From assembly GCF_021391395.1 (NCBI RefSeq), contig NZ_CP090059.1:3767001-3831000 (forward strand): DNA of 64,000 bases, given 5' to 3'. The position numbers and the translations under genes were made by a program. This DNA comes from Sphingomonas cannabina (GTDB lineage Bacteria; Pseudomonadota; Alphaproteobacteria; Sphingomonadales; Sphingomonadaceae). The notes under the pieces were generated by a model. That model had not been told where the DNA came from and searched no databases. It saw only the letters and a list, made by a program, of their open reading frames with translations. This document shows, piece by piece, positions 6,910 to 16,463 of this stretch; the first letter of the stretch is position 1; every line of letters starts with the position of its first letter.

Positions 6910-8888
6910 AGGTCAACCCCGAGCAAGCGCTGCGCGGGCGGATCGCCATGCAATTTTAGCTGCAGGTAGGGACGTTCCCTGAACTCGGTCGGAGGTGCCG
7001 TGGTTGTTGTTACGATGTACTGAAACAGTGGCTTTCCGCCGACGCGCTCCAAATCCTGAACGATATCGAAAAGCCGTCCATAAATTGACAAGCCAAGATC
7101 GGCCTCACGCGGGCTGTCGTGAAGCAGAAATGGCGGCACACGTGTCGCTCCTTCGATGCTCACGCACATCGCAGCGAGGTCGAAAGCCAGAACCTTGAGA
7201 GAGTCGATCGCGGCCGTCCTGCGGTCGCCGCCCATGTCTACCGACAGATCAAGCCCGTTCCCGCTAAGGGTGATCCGGCCCTTTGCATCGTGGCCGACCA
7301 ACCGTCGGACGATCGGGTCGAACTTCTCGCTCAAGCGTCCGAAAACCCGGGCCTGTTTGTCACGAAAGGCGCTCAGCCGCTCTCTCTCAGTCTCTAGTTT
7401 TGTGCCCAATTCGCGCAGGCGCTTGATACCCGCCTCCTGCGTTTCGAGGAGTTCTGCAAGGCGCTCAACATCGTCTTGCAGCCTGCGGGCGGTGTACCAA
7501 GTGGACTCTCGGGCATCCCGGGTCTTCTCGATGTTCGTGACGTGATCGACGGATCGATCGAAGTGCTGCTTGGCCAGAGCAATCTGGGGCAAGAGCTTCA
7601 TCTGCTCTTGCCGCAGTTCCTCAACTCGCTTCGCTTGGGAGTCGTGATCAGCTTGTTGTTGATACCAACGCTGCCGACAGGCGTCGGCATCCGGAATTTT
7701 GTGGGAGAGCTTGCAGCCTTCTGCCAGAGCGCGGTCGATGGGGACTTCGCATATCGGGCAGATCGGGCTTTCGGCTTCGACTTTCGAATAGGAAAGCCCC
7801 GGCAATTCCCCGCGTATCATCGCCAATGTGCGTTCTTCAGCGGGGATTAGCGCCCCGATACGGATACGTTCGCCTTCTAGGCGCGCCCATTCATTTCTCG
7901 CGGCCTCTCGTTGCTCGCGTGCTGCGGCGAGTTCAGCGTCGCCGCCAGTCGGAATCTTGCTTGCCGACGCCAAGCGCGTGCTGGCGGACCTGCGCATGAG
8001 GTCGATCAGCAATGGCATCTCTGGAAGCGACTGCCCCTCAAGGCCGAGACCCGTAACGAGCCGTGTTTGCGTGCGTTCGATTTCCCACCGGCGATGGCCA
8101 ATCTCTTGATCCAGGACTCGGCGTTCCTCGCTGAGGCTATTCACTTCACCACGCGTGGCCTGTTCCTCAGGCGTGATCGCCATCAGAAACGAACGGAGCG
8201 CCTCAAGCCTCGGTCCCTTCTCCTGTCCGCTCGCGGGCATCGGTGAATCGGAGTCCGAGGTCGGCGATCGCCAGTCAAGGACATCGTCAAATCGACACTC
8301 TTGGTCCCGGGTCAGCCAGGCGAGCGCGATCGGCCATATAGGCCCGTTTGCTTGCGGGCGAACCAATTGGGCAAGCGCGGGGGTGATGATTTGCTGATCG
8401 ATCGCCTCGACGAACGGCTCCATTCCCGTTGAAGCGCCCTCACCAGCGGCGATCTCGTCGAGATTTCCGCCCGGTACAGCCATATGTCGCCGACGCACGC
8501 CAAGTGGGCGAACGATCGCCCAGCAGATTCCGTCTAGTATGACCTCGGCACCCACGATGCCGTTCAAGAATGCAGTACCGACCCGATCACGCTGGGGCTC
8601 GGTGGCGAAGCGATCCTCGCCAAGGCAATAGCGGATAAGTCGGCAGAAAAGCGTTTTGCCGCTACCATGCCCGACGGCATTTGTTTGACCCGCCAGAGCG
8701 GCATCGTCTGCTCCATCAGGTGACCAGACGATGTTCAGGCCGGGGCGAAGCTCGATGTCCCGCACCTTCTCCGCACCAGGCTCCTTCCATATGACAAGTC
8801 GTCGAACCCAAAGCCGCGGCCCTTCGAACCCTTCAGCGGGGCTTACCGTCAGAAGCTGCGGGTCGAGAAGGTCAGGCTGCTGCGGCAT
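6906..8888 (-). CDS. Rad50/SMC-like ATPase with zinc-hook motif
   Basis: 660 residues. Walker A GHGSGKTLF lies near residue 74, after an N-terminal beta segment (LRPGLNIVWSPDGADD). Long charged heptad-like helices flank a central CPIC (about residue 376), with a second Cys in LAEGC, like the Rad50 hook. The Walker-B-like FLLHDSPRE sits near residue 591. The order head, coil, hook, coil, head is that of Rad50/SMC ATPases, although the coils are short. The start codon overlaps the methyltransferase stop by 17 bases, and its own stop overlaps the HNH start. It probably scans or loads on DNA and licenses the HNH nuclease, as Rad50 does for Mre11, but no Mre11-type nuclease is present. Confidence 0.8.
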   Translation of the reverse strand: MPQQPDLLDPQLLTVSPAEGFEGPRLWVRRLVIWKEPGAEKVRDIELRPGLNIVWSPDGADDAALAGQTNAVGHGSGKTLFCRLIRYCLGEDRFATEPQRDRVGTAFLNGIVGAEVILDGICWAIVRPLGVRRRHMAVPGGNLDEIAAGEGASTGMEPFVEAIDQQIITPALAQLVRPQANGPIWPIALAWLTRDQECRFDDVLDWRSPTSDSDSPMPASGQEKGPRLEALRSFLMAITPEEQATRGEVNSLSEERRVLDQEIGHRRWEIERTQTRLVTGLGLEGQSLPEMPLLIDLMRRSASTRLASASKIPTGGDAELAAAREQREAARNEWARLEGERIRIGALIPAEERTLAMIRGELPGLSYSKVEAESPICPICEVPIDRALAEGCKLSHKIPDADACRQRWYQQQADHDSQAKRVEELRQEQMKLLPQIALAKQHFDRSVDHVTNIEKTRDARESTWYTARRLQDDVERLAELLETQEAGIKRLRELGTKLETERERLSAFRDKQARVFGRLSEKFDPIVRRLVGHDAKGRITLSGNGLDLSVDMGGDRRTAAIDSLKVLAFDLAAMCVSIEGATRVPPFLLHDSPREADLGLSIYGRLFDIVQDLERVGGKPLFQYIVTTTTAPPTEFRERPYLQLKLHGDPPAQRLLGVDL

Positions 8889-11800
8889 TGATCACCCACT
8901 GCTGTATCTCAGCGGGCAGCGAATCCACCGCCGCGTCTAGATTGATGTTCTCCAGAGCACCGAACACGAAGCCTGCACGACCGTCAGGCCATCCGGAAGT
9001 GTCGATGGCCTCCAAACCGGGACCAGATGCCCATGTCCCCCGCTGGAGATCTTCAACCAGCCGTCCATTGCCGCGGTGGTTTCGCAGAGCCGCGCCCCAT
9101 CCTGTGTTGTTTCGTGCGACGAATGTCGCGACATTGCCGGCAAGAGGATCGGCCTCCACCCCCACCAAGCGACGCCATTCTGCTGCCCTGGCGATCGGCA
9201 GGAGCGGAGCCAGTAGACGCGGTTCCAAGACGAAGGCGGCTGCGAGACGAACATCTGGGAACGGCCTCGGCCCAACCATCTTTTTGAGAATGGCTGCCAA
9301 GACAGCACCCGTGTCACCGAGGTGCGATTGGGCAGTCCTGGCCCATGCGTTGTTAGGCAACGAGGCCGCAAGCGGCCGGCGAACCTCGATGGGTGTGCTC
9401 GCCACGTGCGTGGCAGATAGGCGGTCGTAGGCGTCAAGCACGAGCCTGCGCGTGCGAAACTCGCCTAGTGCGGACTCCTCATTGCGCTTTAGGCCACGGA
9501 AGGTTTCAGATGGATAGTCTGCCCCATGCGTGTCGGCTGGATCGAGCACATAGCGAAGCTCATCACGCGAAAGACCGTATTTTAGTGCAAAGAAGGCATC
9601 GAGTTCTGCTCGGACGTCCGCGCGTCGGGCGGGATCGAAAGCGAACGGCGACCCTCCGTATCCAAGATCTTCGGCCCACGGTCGCATGGAGTGAGAGGTA
9701 TAGGTGAGCTCAAGCACCCGCTCGGTCAGGAAGGCATAGTCGCTGCGGTTGAATTGGTGCGGAGCGAGAATCGGCAGTTGCTTCATGTAGTAGTATTTGA
9801 ACGACGTCCCTCCAGCCTTTTGGCGCGCCGCAAAGTCGAGGGGAATCGAAGTTAGGTTCGCAACAATCGGGAGCGCCGATTGGATTCCCAATGGGTGGTG
9901 CATCACAAGGATCTTGTCTCCTACCCCCGCTTTCGGGAACACGCTTGCAATCACCGTTCGCTCGTCGGTGGAGCGACAAATATCCCTCCAACCCATTAGC
10001 CAGCGCGGCTGCTTGCGGCTGATCAGGGCCGTAGTAAGTGCCAGCGGATCAGCCGGTCCTGCCTTGATGAAGGCGAGATCATCTTCCAAAAGCGGCGTGT
10101 CGCGGTTCATCTCCCGGGCGCTATCCGCCGCTTTGTGTAGCCATGTCGCAAATTTGGTACCAACGATGCCGCGATCAAGCGCGCGTTGTCCCAGCACATC
10201 GCGCAAAAGCGCGCCCGCGCGATCAGCGGAACGCGCGAGATTACTCGGCTGCAAATCGGCTGAGTCGAGCGTGCTGATCACCCATTCCGCTAACACCTTT
10301 AAGCAGCCATCCGCATTTTCCTTTCGAAAATACTGCTTGAGACGGGCGGGCAAGCGAGCCACTCGCAACTCCATCTCAGCTTGTGGTACCCAGTACCACG
10401 GCTCTGCTTCGTAATCTGGATCGTTTCTGACGGCATCCGACGTCGGCGGCAGCGAACCCTCGCCTGAGCGCTCCGAAAGGCCCGCATAAGAACCGAAGCG
10501 ATGATCGAAATGGTGGATCATCTTGGCCTCGTAGAGCGGCACGAAAATCTGGCTGTCGCGGTTGCGCCAATCCATTCCGTCGCGGCTGAACCCTTCGCCG
10601 GATAGCTGCGCCGCCGTTCGGAACAACTTACTGTCTGACGACATGTCAAAAAGTCGCTGAAAGGTGATACTCCACGGATTGTCATCGCCGTCCGGATGCT
10701 CCGGCCGCTCGCGGATGAGAATCGGCGCCGCGCGATAGATTTTACGAGTTAGGTCCGCATCAAATTCGGTTCTGAAGATAGGTGATGTGCCAGTGTTCGG
10801 GTTCAGCTCAAGTATCTGAGCGGGCGTGAGTGTGAAATGACGGCGCTTGTCTCCAAACTCCTCGTCCGTCCGAGAGAAGAAGCTTAGGTCGATCGCGGCA
10901 GGTCCAGTATTTGCCTGACCCACGGTCAAGAGGCAAAATTTAAATCGCGCGTGACCGATATCGTCAAAGTACCCGAGCCCAGTCTGAAAATCATGGAGAC
11001 TGAAGATCCTCCGGCTGGCGACAAGATCGCGGAAAAATACACTTGTCGAGCTATCCGTTGCGATACCAGTCGGCACGATTATTCCGGCGCGCCCACTCAC
11101 CCTCGTCAACTGGGAAAAGAGCTCCGCGAACAACGCATATGTGTTCACATCACCTGCGCCACTCAATGGGAAGCGCTCTGTCTTGCGCACAAACACGCTC
11201 GCGGCTTCGGACGCGCGTTTCGCGAACTCAAACTCCTCCGCCAACTGGAATTGGGGAGTACCCGGCACGGCATTCTTAAGTGCTTTTATGAGCTTCTCGC
11301 GTTCGGCCTTGTTGCGAGCCTTCGCAATATCGGGGTCGCGAGAGGCGAAAAACTCCTTTTCCTGAAGTTTAATTCGTTCCCATGGTGGATTTCCGACCAC
11401 TACATCGAAGCCACCGCGCGCCATAATCGCCGGGAACTCGAGCGGCCAGTGAAAGGCGCTCACCGAATGAGCGATTGCCTCCACCTCCGCCAGAAGAGAG
11501 GCATTGAGCGCTTGCCCCCTCGCTGCCATCCAGACGTGATCAGTCTCCGGCATAGACGACAGAGCAATGCCGGAACGCTCTGCGGTTTTAGGAACAAAGA
11601 ACGCGGAGACGTAAGTATTGCAGGCGGTCTTCAACCGCAGCCAGTTGGCCCCACCATGCAGTCGCGCGAAGGCAGCTTCTTTGGCGGCGACATCGGCTAG
11701 CGTCTCCTCCGGCATGGCCGTCAACGCCTCGGCCGCGCCGATGAGGCCAGGAGGTGGTTTCAACTCAGCAAAAAGGCCGGTAGCGCCCTTGCCTTCCCGC

Positions 11801-13677
11801 TGCTCCTTATTGCGGCGGGCATGAACCTTTGCGACTTCTGCATCGTCACCCTCAAGCACTTCGTAGGCTGCATCGGGAATGCCGCCTGCGAGACTTGTGA
11901 CGTCGAAGACACCGACGAGACTATCACCACATCGTATATGACTGTCTAGGAACGTGAGCGGCTTACCTGGTTCAAGCCCCTCAATCCAAAGCGCGACCTT
12001 CGCAAGCTCCACAGCCATTGGGTTTCGGTCCACGCCGTAAATAGAATGGCGTACGACGTGCCGCATTGCCGCTGGATAATCCGGCGCTTCGCTGTCACGC
12101 AGTTGAGCAACGCGGGCGGCCAAGCGACGGGCCGCACCGAGCAGAAAATGGCCAGAACCGCAGGCGGGGTCTATTACCGAAAGCTGGAGGATCGCCTCGG
12201 CGCCCCCCTCTGCCTCGGCCCGCGTAAGTATGGGCTCAAGTGTCGAATCGAGCAGCGTCTGAACGAGACTGTCTGGTGTGTAGTAGCTGCCGGAGGTCTT
12301 ACGCGCGTTGCCCTTCGATTCATCGGCTTCAGCGAAGCCAAAGCGCCGGCCATGCTCCTCGCGGACAGGAACAAGCTCAAGCAAGCCTTCATAGACGGAG
12401 CCGAGCTCCTCCGTGGCCATGTCACGCCAATTTACGCGCACACGCCGCCCATCTTCGATGAGCCAGCTCAAGTTAAAGATGGCCCGTAGGAAGGCGCGGT
12501 TCGGCAGCTTCGCATCGTCAAGATCGAGAGTCTCACCGCGCGTGAAAAGGCCGCCTAACGCCGGCAATCCGAGTAGCTTCTCGCCGTGCTCCAGTCCCCG
12601 GAAGACGATCTTCGCTGCCTCCCAAGCGTCGTGATGGTGATCGTGCGAAGAACGTCGAGCCGACCGATCTCGCATATGGCTGAAGCCGTAAGCGGATGCA
12701 TAGAGATCACGAGCCGACTCCGATGCATCCGGTCCATGTAGAAGCTCGCGATCCTCCGCGACCGCCAAGAAGATCAAACGATAGACAACGCGTAAGAGCT
12801 GCTCAAACCAGGCATGCACGCTGGTATGATTTTCGTCGAGCTTCACCCGCAGGTCGGGGTTTGCATCCAGGAACCCTTGGCCAAGCGCCAGCAATGCTTC
12901 CTTGACGCTCTTTCCAAGTCGATCGCGCGCCGCCGTTCCGGCTCGTAATCCAGCCTCGCGCCAGCGCTCCAACGCGCAATCGGCCGCCGCAGCATTTTCC
13001 CCGCCGAAACGCGTCGCATGGATCAGCAGCCACGTCGCAGTGAAGTCCGCGAACATCTCGTCCCGGAATATCGCCCCCAAATCCGCTTCGATATAGGTTG
13101 GGCGGGTGAAGCTGGCGTTGTCCCGCATGAGGCGGAGGCGGTCGCCGGCAAAGACTAGACCCCATAAGAATTCGGCGTTCGCGTTTAGCCAGTCCTGAAG
13201 CAACACGCTCGGCGAACGCCTCGGGATCGTGCCGCCATGATCGTCGCCAAGGTGCGGAAGCGATTTAGTGAACGCATCTCCGTCAGACAGAGGTGCGGCC
13301 ACGACGACGGGTACCCTGCCGCCCTTTGCCTCAAGGGTGATACGATAGGTATGACCATCCTGCTGGTGAAGATTTGGGCCGTACAGGCCTTCAAACCCGA
13401 ACGCCTCCTCAAGCAGGCTCTTAACAAAGGCGGTAGTCTGAATCTCGGTCGGCGCAACCAATTTGGCATATGCCTGCCAATGCGCTTGGCCGATCCTGAA
13501 ATAACGCGTGATCTCGTCACGCAGGTTCGTTCCTTTGGGGCAGCCGTATTCCGCGGCTGCTTTCTGGTCTGGAGCGGTGGCGGCGATCACCGCAACCTGA
13601 TCGGGAGAGATCAATCCTCCCTCAATCGAGACGGCAGTGAGCCCGATATTGGCAGCGCGCTTGAGATGACGGGCCAT
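8872..13677 (-). CDS. large N6-adenine DNA methyltransferase (Eco57I/PglX-like)
   Basis: 1601 residues from ATG 13677, with GGAGGG six bases upstream and its A shared with the SNF2 stop codon (TGATG). The methylase core shows SGSYYTPDSLV (about residue 462), motif I VIDPACGSGHFLLG (about 509) and motif IV VVVGNPPWERI (about 763), which together mean amino-methylation of adenine. The 450-residue N-terminal part resembles that of type IIG and PglX enzymes, but no PD-(D/E)XK triad is obvious. The C-terminal 600 residues should hold target recognition. BREX PglX and DISARM DrmMI are comparable. It marks self DNA in the system, and its adjacency to SNF2 matches the DISARM drmD-drmMI order. Confidence 0.85.
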   Translation of the reverse strand: MARHLKRAANIGLTAVSIEGGLISPDQVAVIAATAPDQKAAAEYGCPKGTNLRDEITRYFRIGQAHWQAYAKLVAPTEIQTTAFVKSLLEEAFGFEGLYGPNLHQQDGHTYRITLEAKGGRVPVVVAAPLSDGDAFTKSLPHLGDDHGGTIPRRSPSVLLQDWLNANAEFLWGLVFAGDRLRLMRDNASFTRPTYIEADLGAIFRDEMFADFTATWLLIHATRFGGENAAAADCALERWREAGLRAGTAARDRLGKSVKEALLALGQGFLDANPDLRVKLDENHTSVHAWFEQLLRVVYRLIFLAVAEDRELLHGPDASESARDLYASAYGFSHMRDRSARRSSHDHHHDAWEAAKIVFRGLEHGEKLLGLPALGGLFTRGETLDLDDAKLPNRAFLRAIFNLSWLIEDGRRVRVNWRDMATEELGSVYEGLLELVPVREEHGRRFGFAEADESKGNARKTSGSYYTPDSLVQTLLDSTLEPILTRAEAEGGAEAILQLSVIDPACGSGHFLLGAARRLAARVAQLRDSEAPDYPAAMRHVVRHSIYGVDRNPMAVELAKVALWIEGLEPGKPLTFLDSHIRCGDSLVGVFDVTSLAGGIPDAAYEVLEGDDAEVAKVHARRNKEQREGKGATGLFAELKPPPGLIGAAEALTAMPEETLADVAAKEAAFARLHGGANWLRLKTACNTYVSAFFVPKTAERSGIALSSMPETDHVWMAARGQALNASLLAEVEAIAHSVSAFHWPLEFPAIMARGGFDVVVGNPPWERIKLQEKEFFASRDPDIAKARNKAEREKLIKALKNAVPGTPQFQLAEEFEFAKRASEAASVFVRKTERFPLSGAGDVNTYALFAELFSQLTRVSGRAGIIVPTGIATDSSTSVFFRDLVASRRIFSLHDFQTGLGYFDDIGHARFKFCLLTVGQANTGPAAIDLSFFSRTDEEFGDKRRHFTLTPAQILELNPNTGTSPIFRTEFDADLTRKIYRAAPILIRERPEHPDGDDNPWSITFQRLFDMSSDSKLFRTAAQLSGEGFSRDGMDWRNRDSQIFVPLYEAKMIHHFDHRFGSYAGLSERSGEGSLPPTSDAVRNDPDYEAEPWYWVPQAEMELRVARLPARLKQYFRKENADGCLKVLAEWVISTLDSADLQPSNLARSADRAGALLRDVLGQRALDRGIVGTKFATWLHKAADSAREMNRDTPLLEDDLAFIKAGPADPLALTTALISRKQPRWLMGWRDICRSTDERTVIASVFPKAGVGDKILVMHHPLGIQSALPIVANLTSIPLDFAARQKAGGTSFKYYYMKQLPILAPHQFNRSDYAFLTERVLELTYTSHSMRPWAEDLGYGGSPFAFDPARRADVRAELDAFFALKYGLSRDELRYVLDPADTHGADYPSETFRGLKRNEESALGEFRTRRLVLDAYDRLSATHVASTPIEVRRPLAASLPNNAWARTAQSHLGDTGAVLAAILKKMVGPRPFPDVRLAAAFVLEPRLLAPLLPIARAAEWRRLVGVEADPLAGNVATFVARNNTGWGAALRNHRGNGRLVEDLQRGTWASGPGLEAIDTSGWPDGRAGFVFGALENINLDAAVDSLPAEIQQWVINAAAA

Positions 13678-16463
13678 CACTCGCCCTCCGGAAGGAGGAC
13701 ATAGAGACCTATGACGTCCGCTGGCAAAACAGGAACGACCTCCACCGTCGCCCCGCCACGCGCGGCTTCCGTCAGCCGAAGATGGTCGGCAGAAAGCGCC
13801 GCTCCGCGTTCGGCTGCGAAGGTCTCTATTGCCGATTGGTAGCTCACCAGTCGTTCGTGAGCTCTCTGGAGCTGACGCGCAGCGGCGAGTTCATCAAGAT
13901 TTCCGGTCGCCTCCGCCTCGAGAAGCTCAATGGCAGAATGTCCTTCGAGAATCGGGGCCGGAGCCAATCCGCCGAACGCGATCCCCGTCGCTTCCTCGGC
14001 CAGCAGCAGGCGGTTTGTGCGGCCGCTGGTGATGAGCTTGAAACGAAGGCGCAACAGCATCAGTGTTGTCATCTGGGCGACGGCGCGTGTGCGCCAGGCA
14101 CCGCACCGGCCAAGGGGACGGAATGCTGCCCCTTCCGGATCTAGCGCCCCCTCCGCCAAGCTTTCTGCCAAACTTGCAACCAGGGGGTGGACACGCCCGA
14201 GGTGGGTCACACCCGGCGCCGGTTCATCCTCAAAGCCAACCCTTCGCGTCCCACGCAGCCCACGCGCTTCCAAGCGTTCCTTGATGGCGTCAGGCATCGC
14301 ATCCAGATGCACTAGATGATGTTGACCGGCCTTCTGCAGCGGCGCACCGGCGCGCTTCAAAGCACGTTCCGTGAAGCGCGCAACTTCGGTAGGGCCGCCG
14401 TTCAGCGCGCGCATCTGCCGCCACTCCGGCAGCACCTCATCGGGCTTCAGCGCACCTTGCGCATAGCGCGCGCGGCTTGCTTTCGCGTTTTCCTCAGCGT
14501 CGCGCCATTTGCTGTCGAGGCGCTCGCTTGAAAGGCCGAAATCGAAAGCCAACTGCTCTCGGTGTCCGCCGGCGCGAAGCATGAGTGCTTGCATGAGCGC
14601 GGAGGTCACGCCTTCGCTGTCTTCGGGCATCGGAACCGAAATGCCCGTCGCCTTACGAATGGCGTCCGCTTTCCGCAGGATGACCTGCAAGACTGCGCCA
14701 TCGATCGCACTGTTGTCGCCGAAGATCGTCACGGAGCGGACGACCGGCGAACGCTGACCAAATCGGTCGACACGCCCTTCACGCTGCTGATGACGGGTCG
14801 GATTCCAGCTCAGGTCGTAATGTACGACAGCGTCGAACAGCGCTTGCAAATTGATGCCCTCGGACAGGCAGTCCGTCGCGACGAGGATTCGGTTCTCGTA
14901 GTCTTCAAGCTGGTCAACGCGAGTTCGCCGCTCTTCAGGCGGCAGGCGTCCTGTCACGACCGCCACGTCGGCCTTTGGCCAAGCGCGCTTGATCTCTTCG
15001 CCCAGCGCCTCCGCCGTTGCGATGAACCGGCAGAAGATGACCGGCTTGGCTCCTTCCTGAAGCAGCCCTTCTAAAACCTTTAGCAGCCGCGCCAGCTTGG
15101 GATCTTCGCGACGGCGGCGATCAAGAGACTCTGCAATCGCGATCAGCTCGGCGAGTTCACCGCGCTCTTCGGCGCTGGCGCTGGCCGTGCCGGGCTCGAC
15201 GTCGCCCTGGTCGAGCAGGCCCTCGTCTTCGTCAAAGACAACGGGCTGCATTGCCTCTTCGTCCGCCACCCCCGACAAGCGATTACGCAGTGCATTTGTC
15301 GCGGCCGCCGGCGAGGAGCCGACGCATCGCATGAGTGCGAGCGTCCCCCAAAAAGCAAGCCGTCGACTGCGCTGGTCAGCGCCGGCGCGCTGCGTAACAG
15401 CCAAGCAATAGTCCAAGACACGATCATGGAACGCGCCGAATTCGCCGCTGAGACTGAAGGGCTCATCCTTCACCTGGTGAACAGGGAAAGTCCGTTTCTC
15501 ATGCCAACCGGATTCCGTGATGTCGGGTCGGCGCCGCTGGACATAATGTTGCGCCAAACGGCGTGCATATCGCGTGCGCGCATTTTCATCGCCTTGGGGA
15601 CCTCCCGCGAAGTCCGGGCTAATGAGGCCTAGCAGACGATCGAACGCCGCTTCATCACCACTATGCGGCGTTGCCGTCAGCAGCAGCATGTGACGCTCCT
15701 CGTCGGAAGCCAGGCGTTCGAGAAGCTCGAAACGTTGATGTCTGCCGCGGTCCCCACCGATGCAGGCATGCGCTTCATCAACGATGACGAGGGATGGACA
15801 GGCCCGAGCGAATTCATCGCGGCGGCTGTCGGCCTTGATGTAGTCAAGGCTGACGACGGTGTGTGGATAGGCTTCAAACAGGCTTTGAGCAGCGGGAAGG
15901 CCACGCTCGAGGCTGCGTGCCCTGGCGGACGTCACGGCGACAGCGTCAATGTCGAACTTTTCCGCAAGCTCACTCACCCATTGCTCGACGAGATGGGGCG
16001 GACACAGCACGGAGAAGCGGTCGATCAGGCCACGGTCGAGCATCTCGCGAACGATCAATCCCGCCTCGATCGTCTTGCCGATCCCCACATCGTCGGCGAT
16101 CAGCAACCGCACCACCGGCAGCTTCAAAGCCATCATCAGCGGCACGAGCTGATAGGCGCGCGGCTCCACGCCGAGATGCGCGGCGCTCCGGAACGGGCCG
16201 GCGCCTCGGCGAAGCGACAGACGCAGCGCATCCGCCAGCAACCGCGCACCGTCCTGGGTGTCTCGCCGCTCGGGTGTTGGTGGTGCAAATCGCGCAGGCC
16301 TGACGGGATTGACTTCAAGCGCTAGCGCAATTCGTTGCGCATCGGCCTCCGAGCCTGACAAGGGCCGCACATTGAGGATGTCGTCATCCGGGGACGGAAG
16401 GACGACCCACTCGCGTCCCCGCGCCTCGACAAGATCTCCCGGTGAAAATTTGACCGCTTCCAC
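13677..16463 (-). CDS. SNF2-family helicase (DrmD-like)
   Basis: 928 residues. Helicase motifs: Q region EPRAYQLVPLMMALKLPVVR, Walker A ADDVGIGKTIEAGLI (about residue 126), DEAH box VIVDEAHAC (about 229), motif III LLLTATPHSGDE, motif V ATDCLSEGINLQ and motif VI REGRVDRFGQRSP (about 562). These define an SNF2/RapA-like double-stranded DNA translocase. DISARM DrmD has the same layout and size. The start is GTG, overlapping the upstream TAG (TAGTG). The stop is fused to the methylase start. The C-terminal 300 residues are probably system-specific. It should translocate DNA for the defence complex. Confidence 0.85.
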   Translation of the reverse strand: MEAVKFSPGDLVEARGREWVVLPSPDDDILNVRPLSGSEADAQRIALALEVNPVRPARFAPPTPERRDTQDGARLLADALRLSLRRGAGPFRSAAHLGVEPRAYQLVPLMMALKLPVVRLLIADDVGIGKTIEAGLIVREMLDRGLIDRFSVLCPPHLVEQWVSELAEKFDIDAVAVTSARARSLERGLPAAQSLFEAYPHTVVSLDYIKADSRRDEFARACPSLVIVDEAHACIGGDRGRHQRFELLERLASDEERHMLLLTATPHSGDEAAFDRLLGLISPDFAGGPQGDENARTRYARRLAQHYVQRRRPDITESGWHEKRTFPVHQVKDEPFSLSGEFGAFHDRVLDYCLAVTQRAGADQRSRRLAFWGTLALMRCVGSSPAAATNALRNRLSGVADEEAMQPVVFDEDEGLLDQGDVEPGTASASAEERGELAELIAIAESLDRRRREDPKLARLLKVLEGLLQEGAKPVIFCRFIATAEALGEEIKRAWPKADVAVVTGRLPPEERRTRVDQLEDYENRILVATDCLSEGINLQALFDAVVHYDLSWNPTRHQQREGRVDRFGQRSPVVRSVTIFGDNSAIDGAVLQVILRKADAIRKATGISVPMPEDSEGVTSALMQALMLRAGGHREQLAFDFGLSSERLDSKWRDAEENAKASRARYAQGALKPDEVLPEWRQMRALNGGPTEVARFTERALKRAGAPLQKAGQHHLVHLDAMPDAIKERLEARGLRGTRRVGFEDEPAPGVTHLGRVHPLVASLAESLAEGALDPEGAAFRPLGRCGAWRTRAVAQMTTLMLLRLRFKLITSGRTNRLLLAEEATGIAFGGLAPAPILEGHSAIELLEAEATGNLDELAAARQLQRAHERLVSYQSAIETFAAERGAALSADHLRLTEAARGGATVEVVPVLPADVIGLYVLLPEGE

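Noticed and set aside
8872..13680. GTG 13680 as methylase start
   Set aside because: ATG 13677 is one codon later, has ideal spacing to GGAGGG and couples to the upstream stop as TGATG.
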